Assembly: GCA_022647575.1 (NCBI GenBank) | Contig: JALCKY010000003.1 | Location: 311,902 to 375,901 of the forward strand | DNA: 64,000 bases | Origin: Lachnospiraceae bacterium | GTDB lineage: Bacteria; Bacillota; Clostridia; Lachnospirales; Lachnospiraceae | Reading direction: 5' to 3' | Part shown: one piece after another, positions 26,211 through 35,133 of the stretch | How the letters are laid out: each line of letters begins with the position of its first letter | How positions within the stretch are numbered: the first letter of the stretch is position 1 | Notes under the pieces: model-generated | Seen by the model: only the letters and a program-made list of their open reading frames with translations | Databases searched by the model: none | Told to the model about the DNA's origin: nothing | Made by a program: the position numbers and the translations under genes

Positions 26211-26405
26211 ATGAAATTAGATGAATTTATGAAAACAAACATGCTGAACAAAGAAGTTCGGGATGCATTTGAAAAGGCAGCGGGTGAGGGCAAGCTGGAA
26301 GATTTCTTCAAATCACTTGGCGTCGAAGCAACAAAAGAAGACGCAGAAGCTTTTACAAAACAGCTCGAAAGCCTGAAGCAGGAATTCGGCAAAGATCAGA
26401 AATAA
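26211..26405 (+). CDS. Nif11-like small peptide lacking a Gly-Gly site
   Basis: 64 residues with a GGAGGG site. The pattern MKLDEFMKTNMLNKEVRDAF, then FFKSLGVEATKEDAEAF is Nif11/leader-like (short helix, basic region, Gly-Val/Ile turn), comparable to the 17515 and 19906 peptides, but it has no VSGG and no Cys, ending QEFGKDQK. It is either a leader without a core, a regulator/decoy that binds the same maturase, or an unrelated small helical protein. Monocistronic, with a terminator right after it. Confidence 0.6.
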   Translation: MKLDEFMKTNMLNKEVRDAFEKAAGEGKLEDFFKSLGVEATKEDAEAFTKQLESLKQEFGKDQK

Positions 26406-26422
26406 TTCTGAAATGCATAAAG

Positions 26423-26464
26423 AAATGCACGGACAGCCACACGGCTCTTCGTGCATTTTTTTAA
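26423..26464. terminator. Terminator after the Nif11-like peptide gene
   Basis: AATGCACG pairs with CGTGCATT around an inner AGCC/GGCT stem, followed by seven T on the + strand. It also touches the 3' end of the thioredoxin-like gene on the other strand (stop at 26461), so may serve both. Confidence 0.85.
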
Positions 26465-26796
26465 TCTTCTCTATTGATTGCTGCATTTCCCTTCAGTTCC
26501 GCCATCCTTGCCTCCAGCCGGGCGAAATCCAGGAATCCTGCCTGCCGGTGATATTCCCGCCCCCTGTAAAAGAGAAGGACTGCCGGTGCGCTGAACACTC
26601 CAAGCTGTCCGGCCGCTTCCGGCACTTCTGCAATGTCTGCCCGGACGCACGGAAAATGAAGCTTCGCCGTAAGATTCTGCAGCCGTCCGTTATCCGCATG
26701 ACATACTCCGCAGTCCGCTGATGTCATAAAGACCAGCAGATATTCTTCATCCCGGATTCTTGTCTGCAGTTCATCGAAGGCTGTGATTCTGTCCAT
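26461..26796 (-). CDS. Thioredoxin-like protein
   Basis: 111 residues, one thioredoxin fold. The redox motif is CGVC (TSADCGVCHADN, about residues 25-36), the cis-Pro is in FSAPAVLLFYRG (about 68-79). It lacks the WCGPC of canonical thioredoxin, so it is a specialised disulfide reductase or a thiol carrier. It lies 36 bases downstream of MsrAB on the same strand; MsrA and MsrB need thiol reductants, so it may recycle them. Confidence 0.85.
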   Translation of the reverse strand: MDRITAFDELQTRIRDEEYLLVFMTSADCGVCHADNGRLQNLTAKLHFPCVRADIAEVPEAAGQLGVFSAPAVLLFYRGREYHRQAGFLDFARLEARMAELKGNAAINRED

Positions 26797-26832
26797 GGCT
26801 CTCCTGCTTTCTGTTTCATAAGGTTTTTATTC

Positions 26833-27801
26833 TTATCCCAGAAGCTCAATTAAATCCCCGTACCCTTCTTTTTCCATGTCTTCAAGGGGAATGAAACGGA
26901 CCGCTGCGCCGTCGATGCAGTAATGCGTGCCATTCGGCGACTCCGGATCGTCGTAAAAAACATGTCCCAAATGGGAGGCGCCGACACGGCTGCGGACTTC
27001 CGTACGCAGCATCCCGAAGGAAGTATCCTCATGCCTGACCAGCACATTTTCATCAATCGGTTTGGAAAATGCCGGCCAGCCGCAGGAACTCCGGTATTTG
27101 TCTCCGGACGAAAAAAGCGGCTCGCCGGTCACGATATCGACGTAAATTCCTTTTTTCTCCTCATCCAGGTAGGGATGCGAAAAAGGCGGTTCCGTGCCGG
27201 CTTCCTGCGTAACCTGATACTGTTCCGGCGTAAGTTTTTTCCGGATTTCCTCCTCCGGCGGCTTTGAATATTTTGCCGCGTCGATGCGGACCTGCGCAAC
27301 TTCCTGTATCTTCCTGAGGGAAATGTGGCAGTATCCTCCCGGATTCTTCTCCAGATACTTCTGGTGATATTCCTCCGCCTCGCAGAAGCTCTTCAGCGGT
27401 CCGAGCTCCGTAAAAAAGCGCGGCTCCTGATCCCTTTCCGTACGGAAAACCTTCTCGCAGATGCGGGCATCCTCTTCATTTTCATAATAGACGCCGCTCT
27501 GGTACTGTTCGCCGAAATCATTGCCCTGCCGGTTTCTCTGCGACGGGTCGATGACCGAAAAGAACGCATACAGCAGGGTTTCGAGACTGACCTTTTCGCG
27601 GTCATAGCAGACGCGGACCGCTTCGCGCGCATGCGTCGTTCCGGAGCAGACTTCCCTGTAGGTCAGGTCCGGCTTATTTCCGTTGGCATAGCCCGACGTC
27701 ACGGAAATGACCCCCGGTATCGAGGACATCAGCTTCTCCATGCCCCAGAAGCAGCCGCCGGCCAGACAGATCACTGAATGATGATTGATTTCCGATTCCA
27801 T
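26833..27801 (-). CDS. msrAB: Bifunctional methionine sulfoxide reductase MsrA-MsrB
   Basis: 322 residues from the ATG at 27801 (GGAGG 6 bases upstream; longer in-frame starts lie before the site). MsrA domain: catalytic Cys in LAGGCFWGME (about 14-23) and EYHQKYLEKNPGGYC. MsrB domain (about 180-322): YRSSCGWPAFSKPID, RVGASHLGHVFYDDP and THYCIDGAAVRFIP, whose Cys is the catalytic one. The usual zinc CxxC pairs of MsrB are not present. It repairs both diastereomers of oxidised methionine in proteins. Followed by a thioredoxin-like gene. Confidence 0.95.
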   Translation of the reverse strand: MESEINHHSVICLAGGCFWGMEKLMSSIPGVISVTSGYANGNKPDLTYREVCSGTTHAREAVRVCYDREKVSLETLLYAFFSVIDPSQRNRQGNDFGEQYQSGVYYENEEDARICEKVFRTERDQEPRFFTELGPLKSFCEAEEYHQKYLEKNPGGYCHISLRKIQEVAQVRIDAAKYSKPPEEEIRKKLTPEQYQVTQEAGTEPPFSHPYLDEEKKGIYVDIVTGEPLFSSGDKYRSSCGWPAFSKPIDENVLVRHEDTSFGMLRTEVRSRVGASHLGHVFYDDPESPNGTHYCIDGAAVRFIPLEDMEKEGYGDLIELLG

Positions 27802-27853
27802 TTTCATCCTCCGATAGAGACAGTTCTTCAGCAAGTCCCGCCTGATTCCGCTT

Positions 27854-28318
27854 TCAGTTCATTCCGAATTCCCTGCGCAGCGCCTCGTAGCGTGCACGCT
27901 CTTTGTCTTTGACCTCTTTGCTCAGGTCATTCATGACATGGTGGCAGACGTCCGCATCCTTCAGCACCTCGTCCATCGGAGAACCAACGGAAGCCTTATC
28001 ATCATGATGGCAGATCGCGGAACAGATGATGCCCGTCTCCTCTTCGGAAGTCAACTTCATTTCCGTGAGGATCTTCTCCGCCAGCTCCGCGCCCTTGCGT
28101 GCATGATCTTCATAGGTGCCGTTTTCATAGGCATACAGATCATGCAGCATCGCAGCCATGGAAGCCAGTTCCGTGCTGAGATGCCGTTTCTCCGAAATCA
28201 TGGTTGCTGCCAGCGACACTCCGTAAAGGTGCGCCGCTGCCTTGATCCGCTCATCCGGATCCGGCATTTCCTCCAGCCTCTGATTTACGTACTTGCGAAG
28301 TTCCTTCAGACGTCCCAT
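27854..28318 (-). CDS. HD-domain phosphohydrolase
   Basis: 154 residues. The HD signature is MAAMLHDLYAYENGTYEDHA (about 53-72), with additional ligands in CSAICHHDDK (about 98-107) and LKDADVCHHV (about 118-127). This is the small stand-alone HD type that cleaves phosphoesters of nucleotides or similar molecules; the substrate is unknown. GGAGG site upstream. It precedes MsrAB by 52 bases on the same strand and could share a transcript. Confidence 0.85.
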   Translation of the reverse strand: MGRLKELRKYVNQRLEEMPDPDERIKAAAHLYGVSLAATMISEKRHLSTELASMAAMLHDLYAYENGTYEDHARKGAELAEKILTEMKLTSEEETGIICSAICHHDDKASVGSPMDEVLKDADVCHHVMNDLSKEVKDKERARYEALRREFGMN

Positions 28319-28377
28319 CTTTTTTCCTCCGTTTGCTGCCTGTTCATTTGTCCGTCTATACCAATCTGAATCTATTA

Positions 28378-29190
28378 TTAATCAGCACAGGCCGGATCAC
28401 AAGTAATTTTGCCGTAGTCCTTCTCGGATACCGGTTCGCACCATTCCGTTGAAACCTCCGTGCCTGCCACGCCGACAGCCAGATGCGCCATCCAGCTGTC
28501 CGCTGCAGCACCGTGCCAGTGCTTTGCTTCGGCAGGAATGTTGATAACCCTGCCGGGCGTCAGTGCGACCGCTTCTTTTCCTTCTTCCTGATACCAGCCG
28601 CGGCCGCCGACGCAGATCAGCATCTGACCCCCGCCGGACTTTGCATGGTGAATATGCCAGTTATTGCGGCATCCCGGCTCAAAGGTTACGTTGTAAATGG
28701 GAATCTGCTCGGTCGAGACCGGTGCCAGGTAGCTTTGGCCTGTGAAATACTGTGCGAACGCATCATTTGGTTCCCCGATCGGGAAAAAGATTTCTTTCTG
28801 GAACCTGTCCCTGCCGGATAATTCAGATGATGCCTTTCCGGCTGAACCCTGCGTTATGCTCCCGTCCTCATCCCAGACCTCCTTTGCAAGATTGAAAGCA
28901 GCCCAGGCCTTCGGCCAGCCCGCATAAAATGCGGTATGCGTAATGACTGCTGCCATTTCTTTCTGTGAAACGCCGTTCTTTTTTGCGTTCATCAGGTGAT
29001 ACTTCAAAGAAGAATCCGTGATTCCGGATGCCATCAGGGCGACCGCTGTGATGATGCAGCGGGTCTTCAGGTCAATATCCCCGTTGTTCCAGTTTTCACC
29101 GAATAAAATGTCATCATTGAAATGTGCAAATTCCGGGGCAAATCCGCCAAGTGCCTCTTTGCCTGCTGTCTGTACGATTTTATCTGCCAT
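28378..29190 (-). CDS. Carboxymuconolactone decarboxylase-cupin fusion
   Basis: 270 residues. Residues 1-115 are a CMD/AhpD-like helical domain (TRCIITAVALMASG, then KNGVSQKEMAAVITHTAFYA), here with no CxxC, so a decarboxylase-like rather than peroxidase form. Residues 135-260 are a cupin with metal ligands in FEPGCRNNWHIHHAKSGGG and VINIPAEAKHWHG. Such fusions accompany aldo-keto reductases in TetR-controlled stress operons. It is the last gene of the three-gene operon that begins at 30423, 13 bases after the reductase. Confidence 0.9.
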   Translation of the reverse strand: MADKIVQTAGKEALGGFAPEFAHFNDDILFGENWNNGDIDLKTRCIITAVALMASGITDSSLKYHLMNAKKNGVSQKEMAAVITHTAFYAGWPKAWAAFNLAKEVWDEDGSITQGSAGKASSELSGRDRFQKEIFFPIGEPNDAFAQYFTGQSYLAPVSTEQIPIYNVTFEPGCRNNWHIHHAKSGGGQMLICVGGRGWYQEEGKEAVALTPGRVINIPAEAKHWHGAAADSWMAHLAVGVAGTEVSTEWCEPVSEKDYGKITCDPACAD

Positions 29191-29203
29191 TGTTCATCCT
29201 CCT

Positions 29204-30061
29204 CTATTTTCCGCTGAAGACCGGGAAGAATGTGAATTCTCCGTAGTCTTTGATCGGTTCAAAATTTCTGAGCACATCCATGTCTTCTTCGACGATCTCA
29301 AAATCGACGGCCATATTCTCTTTCATATGTTCCGGATTCACTGTTTTCGGAAGCGGAAGCGTGCCGAGCTGCAGGTCATAGCGGATGCAGAGCTGTGCGG
29401 TGCTGACTCCGTATTTTTCCGCCATGGATTTGATTGCTTCATTTTTCAGAATCTCACCGTGTGCAACCGGAGAATACCCTTCAACAAGGATATTTTCTTT
29501 CCGGCACCAGTCAATCAGCTTCTGAGGCGTGTTGCTGATATGGACGAGAATCTGATTGACCATCGGCCTGGACATCCCCGCATCGGTAAGGCTTTGGATA
29601 TCTTCTTCCCTGAAGTTTGCCACGCCGATGGCTTTTAATTTTCCTGCCTTGCAGGCATCTTCCAATGCCCTCCATGCTTCACGGTTCCCCTCCGTATAAT
29701 TTCCGCCGCGGAAATCATTCCAGGGCTGCGGAGAATGAATCAGCATCAGATCGAAATAATCAAGCCCTGCTTTCATCAGGGACCCGTCAATTGCTTTGAC
29801 CGCACCGTCATAGTCTTTTATTTCCGCCGCCAGTTTGGTTGTAACAAAAAGTTCCTCTCTGGGAACCGGGGCTGAGCGGACGCCTTCACCGACTCCCCGT
29901 TCATTTCCGTAAGCCTCCGCTGTATCAAAATGACGGTAGCCGAGCTTTACGGCTTCGCGGACGGCTTCCGCGGCCTTGTCATCGTCAATAAACCAGGTGC
30001 CGAGCCCGAGTTTCGGAATCTCAATTCCGCTGCTGAGAGTAAAATGTTCCTGTGAAATCAT
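29204..30061 (-). CDS. Aldo/keto reductase
   Basis: 285-residue (alpha/beta)8 barrel. Signature GYRHFDTAEAYGNERGVGEG (about 41-60) with catalytic Asp and Tyr, catalytic Lys in VTTKLAAEIK and His in LMLIHSPQPW, and the NADPH site LPLPKTVNPEHMKEN (about 241-255). It reduces aldehydes or ketones in the cytosol. Its ATG overlaps the preceding gene's stop by four bases. It is probably induced through the divergent TetR regulator at 30578. Confidence 0.93.
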   Translation of the reverse strand: MISQEHFTLSSGIEIPKLGLGTWFIDDDKAAEAVREAVKLGYRHFDTAEAYGNERGVGEGVRSAPVPREELFVTTKLAAEIKDYDGAVKAIDGSLMKAGLDYFDLMLIHSPQPWNDFRGGNYTEGNREAWRALEDACKAGKLKAIGVANFREEDIQSLTDAGMSRPMVNQILVHISNTPQKLIDWCRKENILVEGYSPVAHGEILKNEAIKSMAEKYGVSTAQLCIRYDLQLGTLPLPKTVNPEHMKENMAVDFEIVEEDMDVLRNFEPIKDYGEFTFFPVFSGK

Positions 30062-30423
30062 AATGAAAATCCTCCTTTGTCTGCAGTTACCGTAAGATGC
30101 ACGGTCTCCGGCAGGTTTCTGACTGCATCCAAATCATCAAAATGTCCGATGATCATCATCCGACGGTCATCTTCTGATTTTTCCTGCCCGCCGTAAAGCA
30201 GCGCAAACCATCCGTCTGACAGCAGGATGTCTCCGTTCTTCCATCCGACGGCGGCTTCTGACGGATCGAACCTGCCTCTTGCTGCCGTACCGCAGTAATC
30301 GGTGCCGGAATCACGGCATGAAATCTGAAACGGCAGTCTTTTTTCAAATTCTTTTGCTGCCACTGTGTCATTCAGCATGGCGGAAATGCTGCATTCTCCG
30401 GCTGTAATTCTGATCCTCGTCAT
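30058..30423 (-). CDS. Cyclophilin-like fold protein
   Basis: 121 residues matching the cyclophilin-like beta-barrel family often fused or linked to flavodoxins and reductases: ITAGECSISAMLNDTVAAKE, DYCGTAARGRFDP, GWKNGDILLSDGWFALLYGG and MIIGHFDD. Catalytic residues of true prolyl isomerases are not evident. First gene of an operon with an aldo-keto reductase and a CMD-cupin protein. CAGGAGAA site before the ATG. Role probably in detoxification or redox. Confidence 0.8.
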   Translation of the reverse strand: MTRIRITAGECSISAMLNDTVAAKEFEKRLPFQISCRDSGTDYCGTAARGRFDPSEAAVGWKNGDILLSDGWFALLYGGQEKSEDDRRMMIIGHFDDLDAVRNLPETVHLTVTADKGGFSL

Positions 30424-30439
30424 TGATATTCTCCTGTCC

Positions 30440-30553
30440 GTTTGCTATAATGTCCACGTGTGGTATTATTATAGCCAGAGTATAAACGCGGCCCGGAACA
30501 CAATCAATTGCCACTGATGCGGACTGTGTGGCATTGCCTCACTTCCCGGCGAA
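30440..30553. promoter_or_regulatory. Divergent promoter/operator region of the TetR regulator
   Basis: The gap between the reductase operon and the TetR gene contains CAATTGCCAC (30505-30514) and GTGGCATTG (30528-30536), an imperfect inverted repeat, plus CCACGTGTGG near 30450. Either is a plausible TetR operator; the assignment is inference. Confidence 0.35.
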
Positions 30554-30577
30554 GTGGATATTCAGGAGGTGTTCTCC

Positions 30578-31174
30578 TTGGAAAATGCGCTGAAAGAAAA
30601 TCCCCGTACGGCAAGAACACTGAAGTCCATACAGGATGCCTTTAAAACGCTGCTGGTCAATGGGAAGCCGGAAGATCTCAATGTCAAGAAAATCTCTGAG
30701 ACGGCCGGCATCCATCGCAAAACCTTCTACCTGCACTATACCTGCATAGAAGCACTCTATGAAGACATGATTCAGAATGTCATTTCCGATTATGCAAAAG
30801 AAGTCGAAAAACTTTCCATTCCTTATGATTACTACGACCTGACCCGCGTGATGTTTGAATTTTATACGGCAGATCCATTTCGCGAGAAGCTGATCACTGA
30901 CCCCAAATATCAGGACTTCTCCCTGAAAATCATGGCCAGGAATCTGCAGCACAACCGGAAAGAATACAATCCGTTTGCCCGGTATTCTGCTGATGAACAG
31001 ATGATCATTAACAACTTCCTTGCAGGCGCATCGACCGATATTTTCCGCGTCTGGATCGGCAGCCGGAAAAAAGTGCCGATGGATGACGTCATCAAACTGA
31101 CAGGCCAGCTGCTGGAAAACGGTGCTTCCTCCATACGGGAAACACAGGATAATAACAGGAAGAAGCCATTATGA
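30578..31174 (+). CDS. TetR/AcrR-family transcriptional regulator
   Basis: 198 residues from the TTG at 30578, which has CAGGAGG 8-9 bases upstream; an in-frame GTG at 30554 lies before that site. HTH: VKKISETAGIHRKTFYLHYT (about 42-61). The C-terminal domain (TGQLLENGASS at the end) resembles the YsiA/DhaS-like TetR_C group. It is divergent from the cyclophilin/reductase/decarboxylase operon, its likely target, and overlaps the hybrid-kinase start by four bases (ATGA). Confidence 0.85.
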   Translation: MENALKENPRTARTLKSIQDAFKTLLVNGKPEDLNVKKISETAGIHRKTFYLHYTCIEALYEDMIQNVISDYAKEVEKLSIPYDYYDLTRVMFEFYTADPFREKLITDPKYQDFSLKIMARNLQHNRKEYNPFARYSADEQMIINNFLAGASTDIFRVWIGSRKKVPMDDVIKLTGQLLENGASSIRETQDNNRKKPL

Positions 31175-33999
31175 TAAAAAACATTCATCTTCAAAAGAAC
31201 AGGCACTGGTTAAAAAAATTCATTGCTTCCCTTCTCGTCTTTGCCCTGCTTGCTGCACTTTTCCCGGCATATCCGGTCGGCGCGGCAGACAGGGAAAACC
31301 AGACTGTCAGAATCGGCTATTATTATGACAGCGATTATTTCTATAAAAATGATCAGGGAGATTACTGCGGCTACAACGTCGAGTATTTCTATGAAATCTC
31401 CAAATATACGAACTGGCAGTATCAGTATGTCGATTTCAGCAGTTTTGAAGATGCTTATGCAGCCCTCGAAAAGGGAGAGATCGATCTTCTGCCTTCTCTT
31501 TTCTATACCGAAGAAAGAGCAAATACACTGCTGCTTTCCGATTACGACATGGGATCCGTCTATGTGACGATCATTGTGCCGCAGAAGAACACCTCCATTG
31601 CCTACAATGACTATGCCGCACTGGAAGGCAAAAAAGTCGGCATTCTTTCGGATTCTGTCGACGGTGAGAAATACCGCGGATGGGCGGAAGAACAGGGGCT
31701 TCATACAGAAATCATTTCCATGTCCACAACGGAAGAACTGCTGAAAGCCCTGGACGAGGGAAGCCTGGATGCAGTTGCCATTTCCTATCTTGGCTCCAGC
31801 AGCACTTACCGGATCATCAAGGAATTCTCCCCGATGAAAATGTACATCGGCATGCCCAAAGACCATACCGCGCTGATGAAGGAACTCAACAGCGCCCTGG
31901 AAGAGATTACTATTGAAACACCTGATTTTGCAAATGATCTTTACAGCAGATACTATATCGCCAATCAGCAGCAGGCACCGGTATTTACCGCGGACGAACA
32001 GAATTACATCGCTGGCAGCAAAACTCTGTCGGTCGCCGTTCTGAACAGCAACGCGCCTTTTTCCTACTCTGACAAAAACGGCAGCATGACAGGGGCAACC
32101 ATCGATTATTTCAGCAGGATATCTGAGCTGTCCGGACTTCAATTTTCGTTCAAAGGCTATGATACCCAGGACGAAATCATTTCGGCCGTAAAAAACGGGG
32201 AGGCTGACATTGCCGGGGCTGCCGTCTATGATGCCGTGGATGCAACAGCCAACAATATCCTGCTGACGAATTCCTACATCAGCATGGCGCTGACACAGGT
32301 AACATTAAAGGGAAATGACCAGATTCGTACGATGGCCGTTCCTTCCTATCTGACCTCCGTTATCCAAAACAATTTTAAAGATGCAGACATGACCGTCAGG
32401 ACCTACCCGACGGCGACAGAATGCATGAAAGCACTTACAAACGGCAGTGTCGAAGGCGCGGTGCTGAACACCTATTCCGCAAACTGCTATATGAACAACA
32501 GCCGTGCCGGAGAGTACAATGTCACCGCTCTGAACGGACTGTCTTACCGTCTGGCAGCCGGGCTTTCCGCTTCGTCCGACCGGACTTTGCTGTCTGTCCT
32601 GAACCGCTGCATCCGGTATTCCAATGTGACGACAATGAACCAGCTGATCGTCAAATATTCACAGGCAGACACGTCTTCTTTTCAGGCAACCCTGAACCGT
32701 ATTCCTGTTGCACTGCTGTATATTTTCGCCGCAGCCATGTGCTGCTTCGTCATTATCCTGATTGTTCTTCTCCTGACAATCCGGCGCCGCCAAAAAGAAA
32801 AGGAAACGCTTTCCAAACAGCAGGCTGCCGTCACCTACCGTTCCATGGAACTGGCTGCTGCAGAAAAGTTCAGCGCAGAAAGCAATCAGTTCTTTTCCAA
32901 TGTCAGCCATGACATGCGCACTCCTCTGAATGCGGTCATCGGGTTTGCCGGCCTGGCGGAAAAAGAGAACAGCATCGAAAAGAAAAATGAATATCTTTCA
33001 AAAATTGAATCCTCCGGGAAGCTGCTGCTGGACCTGATCAATGATACACTCACCATTTCAAAAACCCGCAATCATAATTTTGAACTCCATCCGGAACCGG
33101 TCAGGTCGCGGGAACTGTTTGACTCCATCATTGCCCCCATCCACGCAGCTGCCTCAAAGAAGAATATCACCTTCACGGTCGACAGCGACAGCGCCGCGGA
33201 CCGCGTCATTCTTGCGGACCGCCTGAATGTTCAGAAAATTTTCCTGAACCTGCTTTCCAATGCCGTCAAATATACCCCGGAGGGCGGTCATGTCCGCCTC
33301 CGTATTTATAATGAGCCTTCTGCCGACGGGAGTCCGGATTCCCTTTTTACCGTAAGCGATGACGGAATCGGCATTTCGCCTGAATTCCTTCCGCATATCT
33401 ATGAACCCTTCTCGCAGGAGAAACGGCATGGCTATGAGTCGGTGGGAACCGGACTCGGGCTTTCCATTGTCAAAGAGATGGTGGAAAAGATGGGCGGGTC
33501 CATCGATGTGAAGAGCGAACCCGGAAAAGGGACGACTTTTACGGTCCGGCTGCATTTCGAAGAAGCTGAAAAGGCTGCCTCATTTGCCGCAAAGAATATA
33601 AATCCCAGCGTCAATCTTCAGGGAAGAAAAGTTCTGGTCTGTGAAGACAATGCCCTTAACCGCGAAATTGCCATGGCTCTGCTGAAGAAAAAAGACATGG
33701 ACGTGGTCTGCGCCGAAGACGGGCAGGCCGGTGTCAATGTGTTTGCCGAAAGTGCAGAAAATGAATATGACGCAATCCTGATGGATATCCGCATGCCGGT
33801 CATGGACGGGATCGAAGCGACCAAAGCCATCCGCCGTCTTGAACGGCCGGATGCCGAAACCATTCCGATCATAGCGATGACTGCCGATGCTTATGAGGAT
33901 GATGTGAAAAGATGCCTGGATGCCGGCATGAACGGACATATGGCAAAGCCAATCGATCCGGATACTCTGTACCGGACCCTGGCGGAAGCTGTCAGCTGA
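31171..33999 (+). CDS. Hybrid sensor histidine kinase with two periplasmic-type binding domains
   Basis: 942 residues. Signal/anchor segment (about 12-35, WLKKFIASLLVFALLAALFP), two tandem SBP_bac_3 solute-binding domains (about 45-260 and 270-500), a membrane helix (about 510-535), HisKA with phospho-His in FFSNVSHDMRTPLNA (about 573-587), HATPase with NLLSNAVKY and GLGLSIVKEM, and a C-terminal receiver with phospho-Asp in ILMDIRMPVMDG (about 869-880). There is no DNA-binding output, so phosphate must pass to another protein or the receiver gates kinase activity. BvgS/EvgS-like plan. Translationally coupled to the TetR gene. It senses an external small ligand, likely amino-acid-like. Confidence 0.9.
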   Translation: MIKNIHLQKNRHWLKKFIASLLVFALLAALFPAYPVGAADRENQTVRIGYYYDSDYFYKNDQGDYCGYNVEYFYEISKYTNWQYQYVDFSSFEDAYAALEKGEIDLLPSLFYTEERANTLLLSDYDMGSVYVTIIVPQKNTSIAYNDYAALEGKKVGILSDSVDGEKYRGWAEEQGLHTEIISMSTTEELLKALDEGSLDAVAISYLGSSSTYRIIKEFSPMKMYIGMPKDHTALMKELNSALEEITIETPDFANDLYSRYYIANQQQAPVFTADEQNYIAGSKTLSVAVLNSNAPFSYSDKNGSMTGATIDYFSRISELSGLQFSFKGYDTQDEIISAVKNGEADIAGAAVYDAVDATANNILLTNSYISMALTQVTLKGNDQIRTMAVPSYLTSVIQNNFKDADMTVRTYPTATECMKALTNGSVEGAVLNTYSANCYMNNSRAGEYNVTALNGLSYRLAAGLSASSDRTLLSVLNRCIRYSNVTTMNQLIVKYSQADTSSFQATLNRIPVALLYIFAAAMCCFVIILIVLLLTIRRRQKEKETLSKQQAAVTYRSMELAAAEKFSAESNQFFSNVSHDMRTPLNAVIGFAGLAEKENSIEKKNEYLSKIESSGKLLLDLINDTLTISKTRNHNFELHPEPVRSRELFDSIIAPIHAAASKKNITFTVDSDSAADRVILADRLNVQKIFLNLLSNAVKYTPEGGHVRLRIYNEPSADGSPDSLFTVSDDGIGISPEFLPHIYEPFSQEKRHGYESVGTGLGLSIVKEMVEKMGGSIDVKSEPGKGTTFTVRLHFEEAEKAASFAAKNINPSVNLQGRKVLVCEDNALNREIAMALLKKKDMDVVCAEDGQAGVNVFAESAENEYDAILMDIRMPVMDGIEATKAIRRLERPDAETIPIIAMTADAYEDDVKRCLDAGMNGHMAKPIDPDTLYRTLAEAVS

Positions 34000-34029
34000 A
34001 TTTTTTCACCGGATGTTAAAAATGATTTC

Positions 34030-34785
34030 TTATCTTTTTTCCGCATTCGGATGATAATACTGCCCGTGCCGTTTTGTCCTGCCGTCCCCGTACTGAATAG
34101 CAAATCCCGGACAGCGGTGCAGACAGCCGAGACAGAGATCGCAGCGCTTTTTCACCCAGACGGGTTTTCCGTTCCGCATTTCAATTGCCTGCGCCGGACA
34201 TTTCCTCGCACACAGGCCGCAGCCGATGCAGGTGTCTTCCACATAAAAATTCTTCGTTCTGCATGCGATGTTCAGAAGGGGATCCGTAAGGAATCTGAAA
34301 ACGTAGGGAATTCTGAGCTTCGTATGATTCCCTTTTTCCTGCGCCTTGATGCGGGAAATGATGCCCTCCATCTCATGATCCGCCTTCTGATTCTGCCGCG
34401 CCACTTTTACCGGATCGCTTAAGTCAAAAAAAGGCGTCCAGCTGTCCGGCATTTTCAGGCTGAAGGAAGCATCCAGAATACAGCCATGCTTCTTCAGGAG
34501 TTTCCGGGCATGCTCGCCGCAGCAGCCCGGCGTCGTTCCGTAGGTGGCCACAAGGAATGTATAATGCTTTTCACTGTCCGGGAGTCGAAGCGCGGAGAGA
34601 AATTCCCGCGTCGGTACCGGAAGTTCCCAGAAGTAAGTCGGCGTAACGATGCCGAAGGCTTCCCCTTCAGAAAGAGAAAGATCCGTGCCGGCTTCCGCAA
34701 TCGACACAGCCTGATCGCCAAGTGCCGCCGCAATGCGCCCGGCGGCATATTCACAGTTTCCGGTAGCTGAAAAATAACAGATCAT
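34030..34785 (-). CDS. EFR1-type flavodoxin-ferredoxin protein
   Basis: 251 residues. N-terminal flavodoxin-like domain with the FMN phosphate loop YFSATGNCEYAA (about 4-15), and a C-terminal 2[4Fe-4S] ferredoxin: CIGCGLCARKCPAQAIEM (about 187-204) and CDLCLGCLHRCPGFAIQY (about 215-232). This is an electron-transfer protein of anaerobes, known as the EFR1 family. It sits one base downstream of the small membrane protein gene in an operon started by DUF2089. Confidence 0.92.
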   Translation of the reverse strand: MICYFSATGNCEYAAGRIAAALGDQAVSIAEAGTDLSLSEGEAFGIVTPTYFWELPVPTREFLSALRLPDSEKHYTFLVATYGTTPGCCGEHARKLLKKHGCILDASFSLKMPDSWTPFFDLSDPVKVARQNQKADHEMEGIISRIKAQEKGNHTKLRIPYVFRFLTDPLLNIACRTKNFYVEDTCIGCGLCARKCPAQAIEMRNGKPVWVKKRCDLCLGCLHRCPGFAIQYGDGRTKRHGQYYHPNAEKR

Positions 34786-34786
34786 C

Positions 34787-35131
34787 TTACAGGTCCTTGA
34801 TTCTCATGCTGTCAAATTCTTCGTTTTCTTTCTTATGATCTTCTCCATGCCCGTCAGCATGTTTGTTCTCTTCCCGCTCTTTCGAAGCAGCGAAATAAAT
34901 CAGCAGCAGAACAATGGTCGGAATGTTCAGAAGAAGGAACGTCACGATATAGCCGACGACGTCCGCCGCGCTTCCATTCATGAAAAGATAAAGGAAAAGG
35001 ATGGAAAGCAGGAGGGTCAGTCCCGGAAGGACAAACCCGGTATATTTCCCGCCTTTCTTCACGATCCAGATTTCAAGGGCAACAGCAGCTGCCGCCAGGA
35101 CAACCACCAGAAAAATCAATGAAGTGAACAT
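34787..35131 (-). CDS. Small membrane protein of a DUF2089 operon
   Basis: 114 residues with three hydrophobic segments (about 3-22, 30-50 and 57-82) and a charged cytosolic tail (KEREENKHADGHGEDHKKEN). No recognised domain. It lies two bases after the DUF2089 gene; pairs of DUF2089 and a small integral membrane protein recur in Firmicutes. Possibly an envelope-stress or sensing module. GAGGAAAAG site before the ATG. Confidence 0.7.
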   Translation of the reverse strand: MFTSLIFLVVVLAAAAVALEIWIVKKGGKYTGFVLPGLTLLLSILFLYLFMNGSAADVVGYIVTFLLLNIPTIVLLLIYFAASKEREENKHADGHGEDHKKENEEFDSMRIKDL

Positions 35132-35133
35132 GA

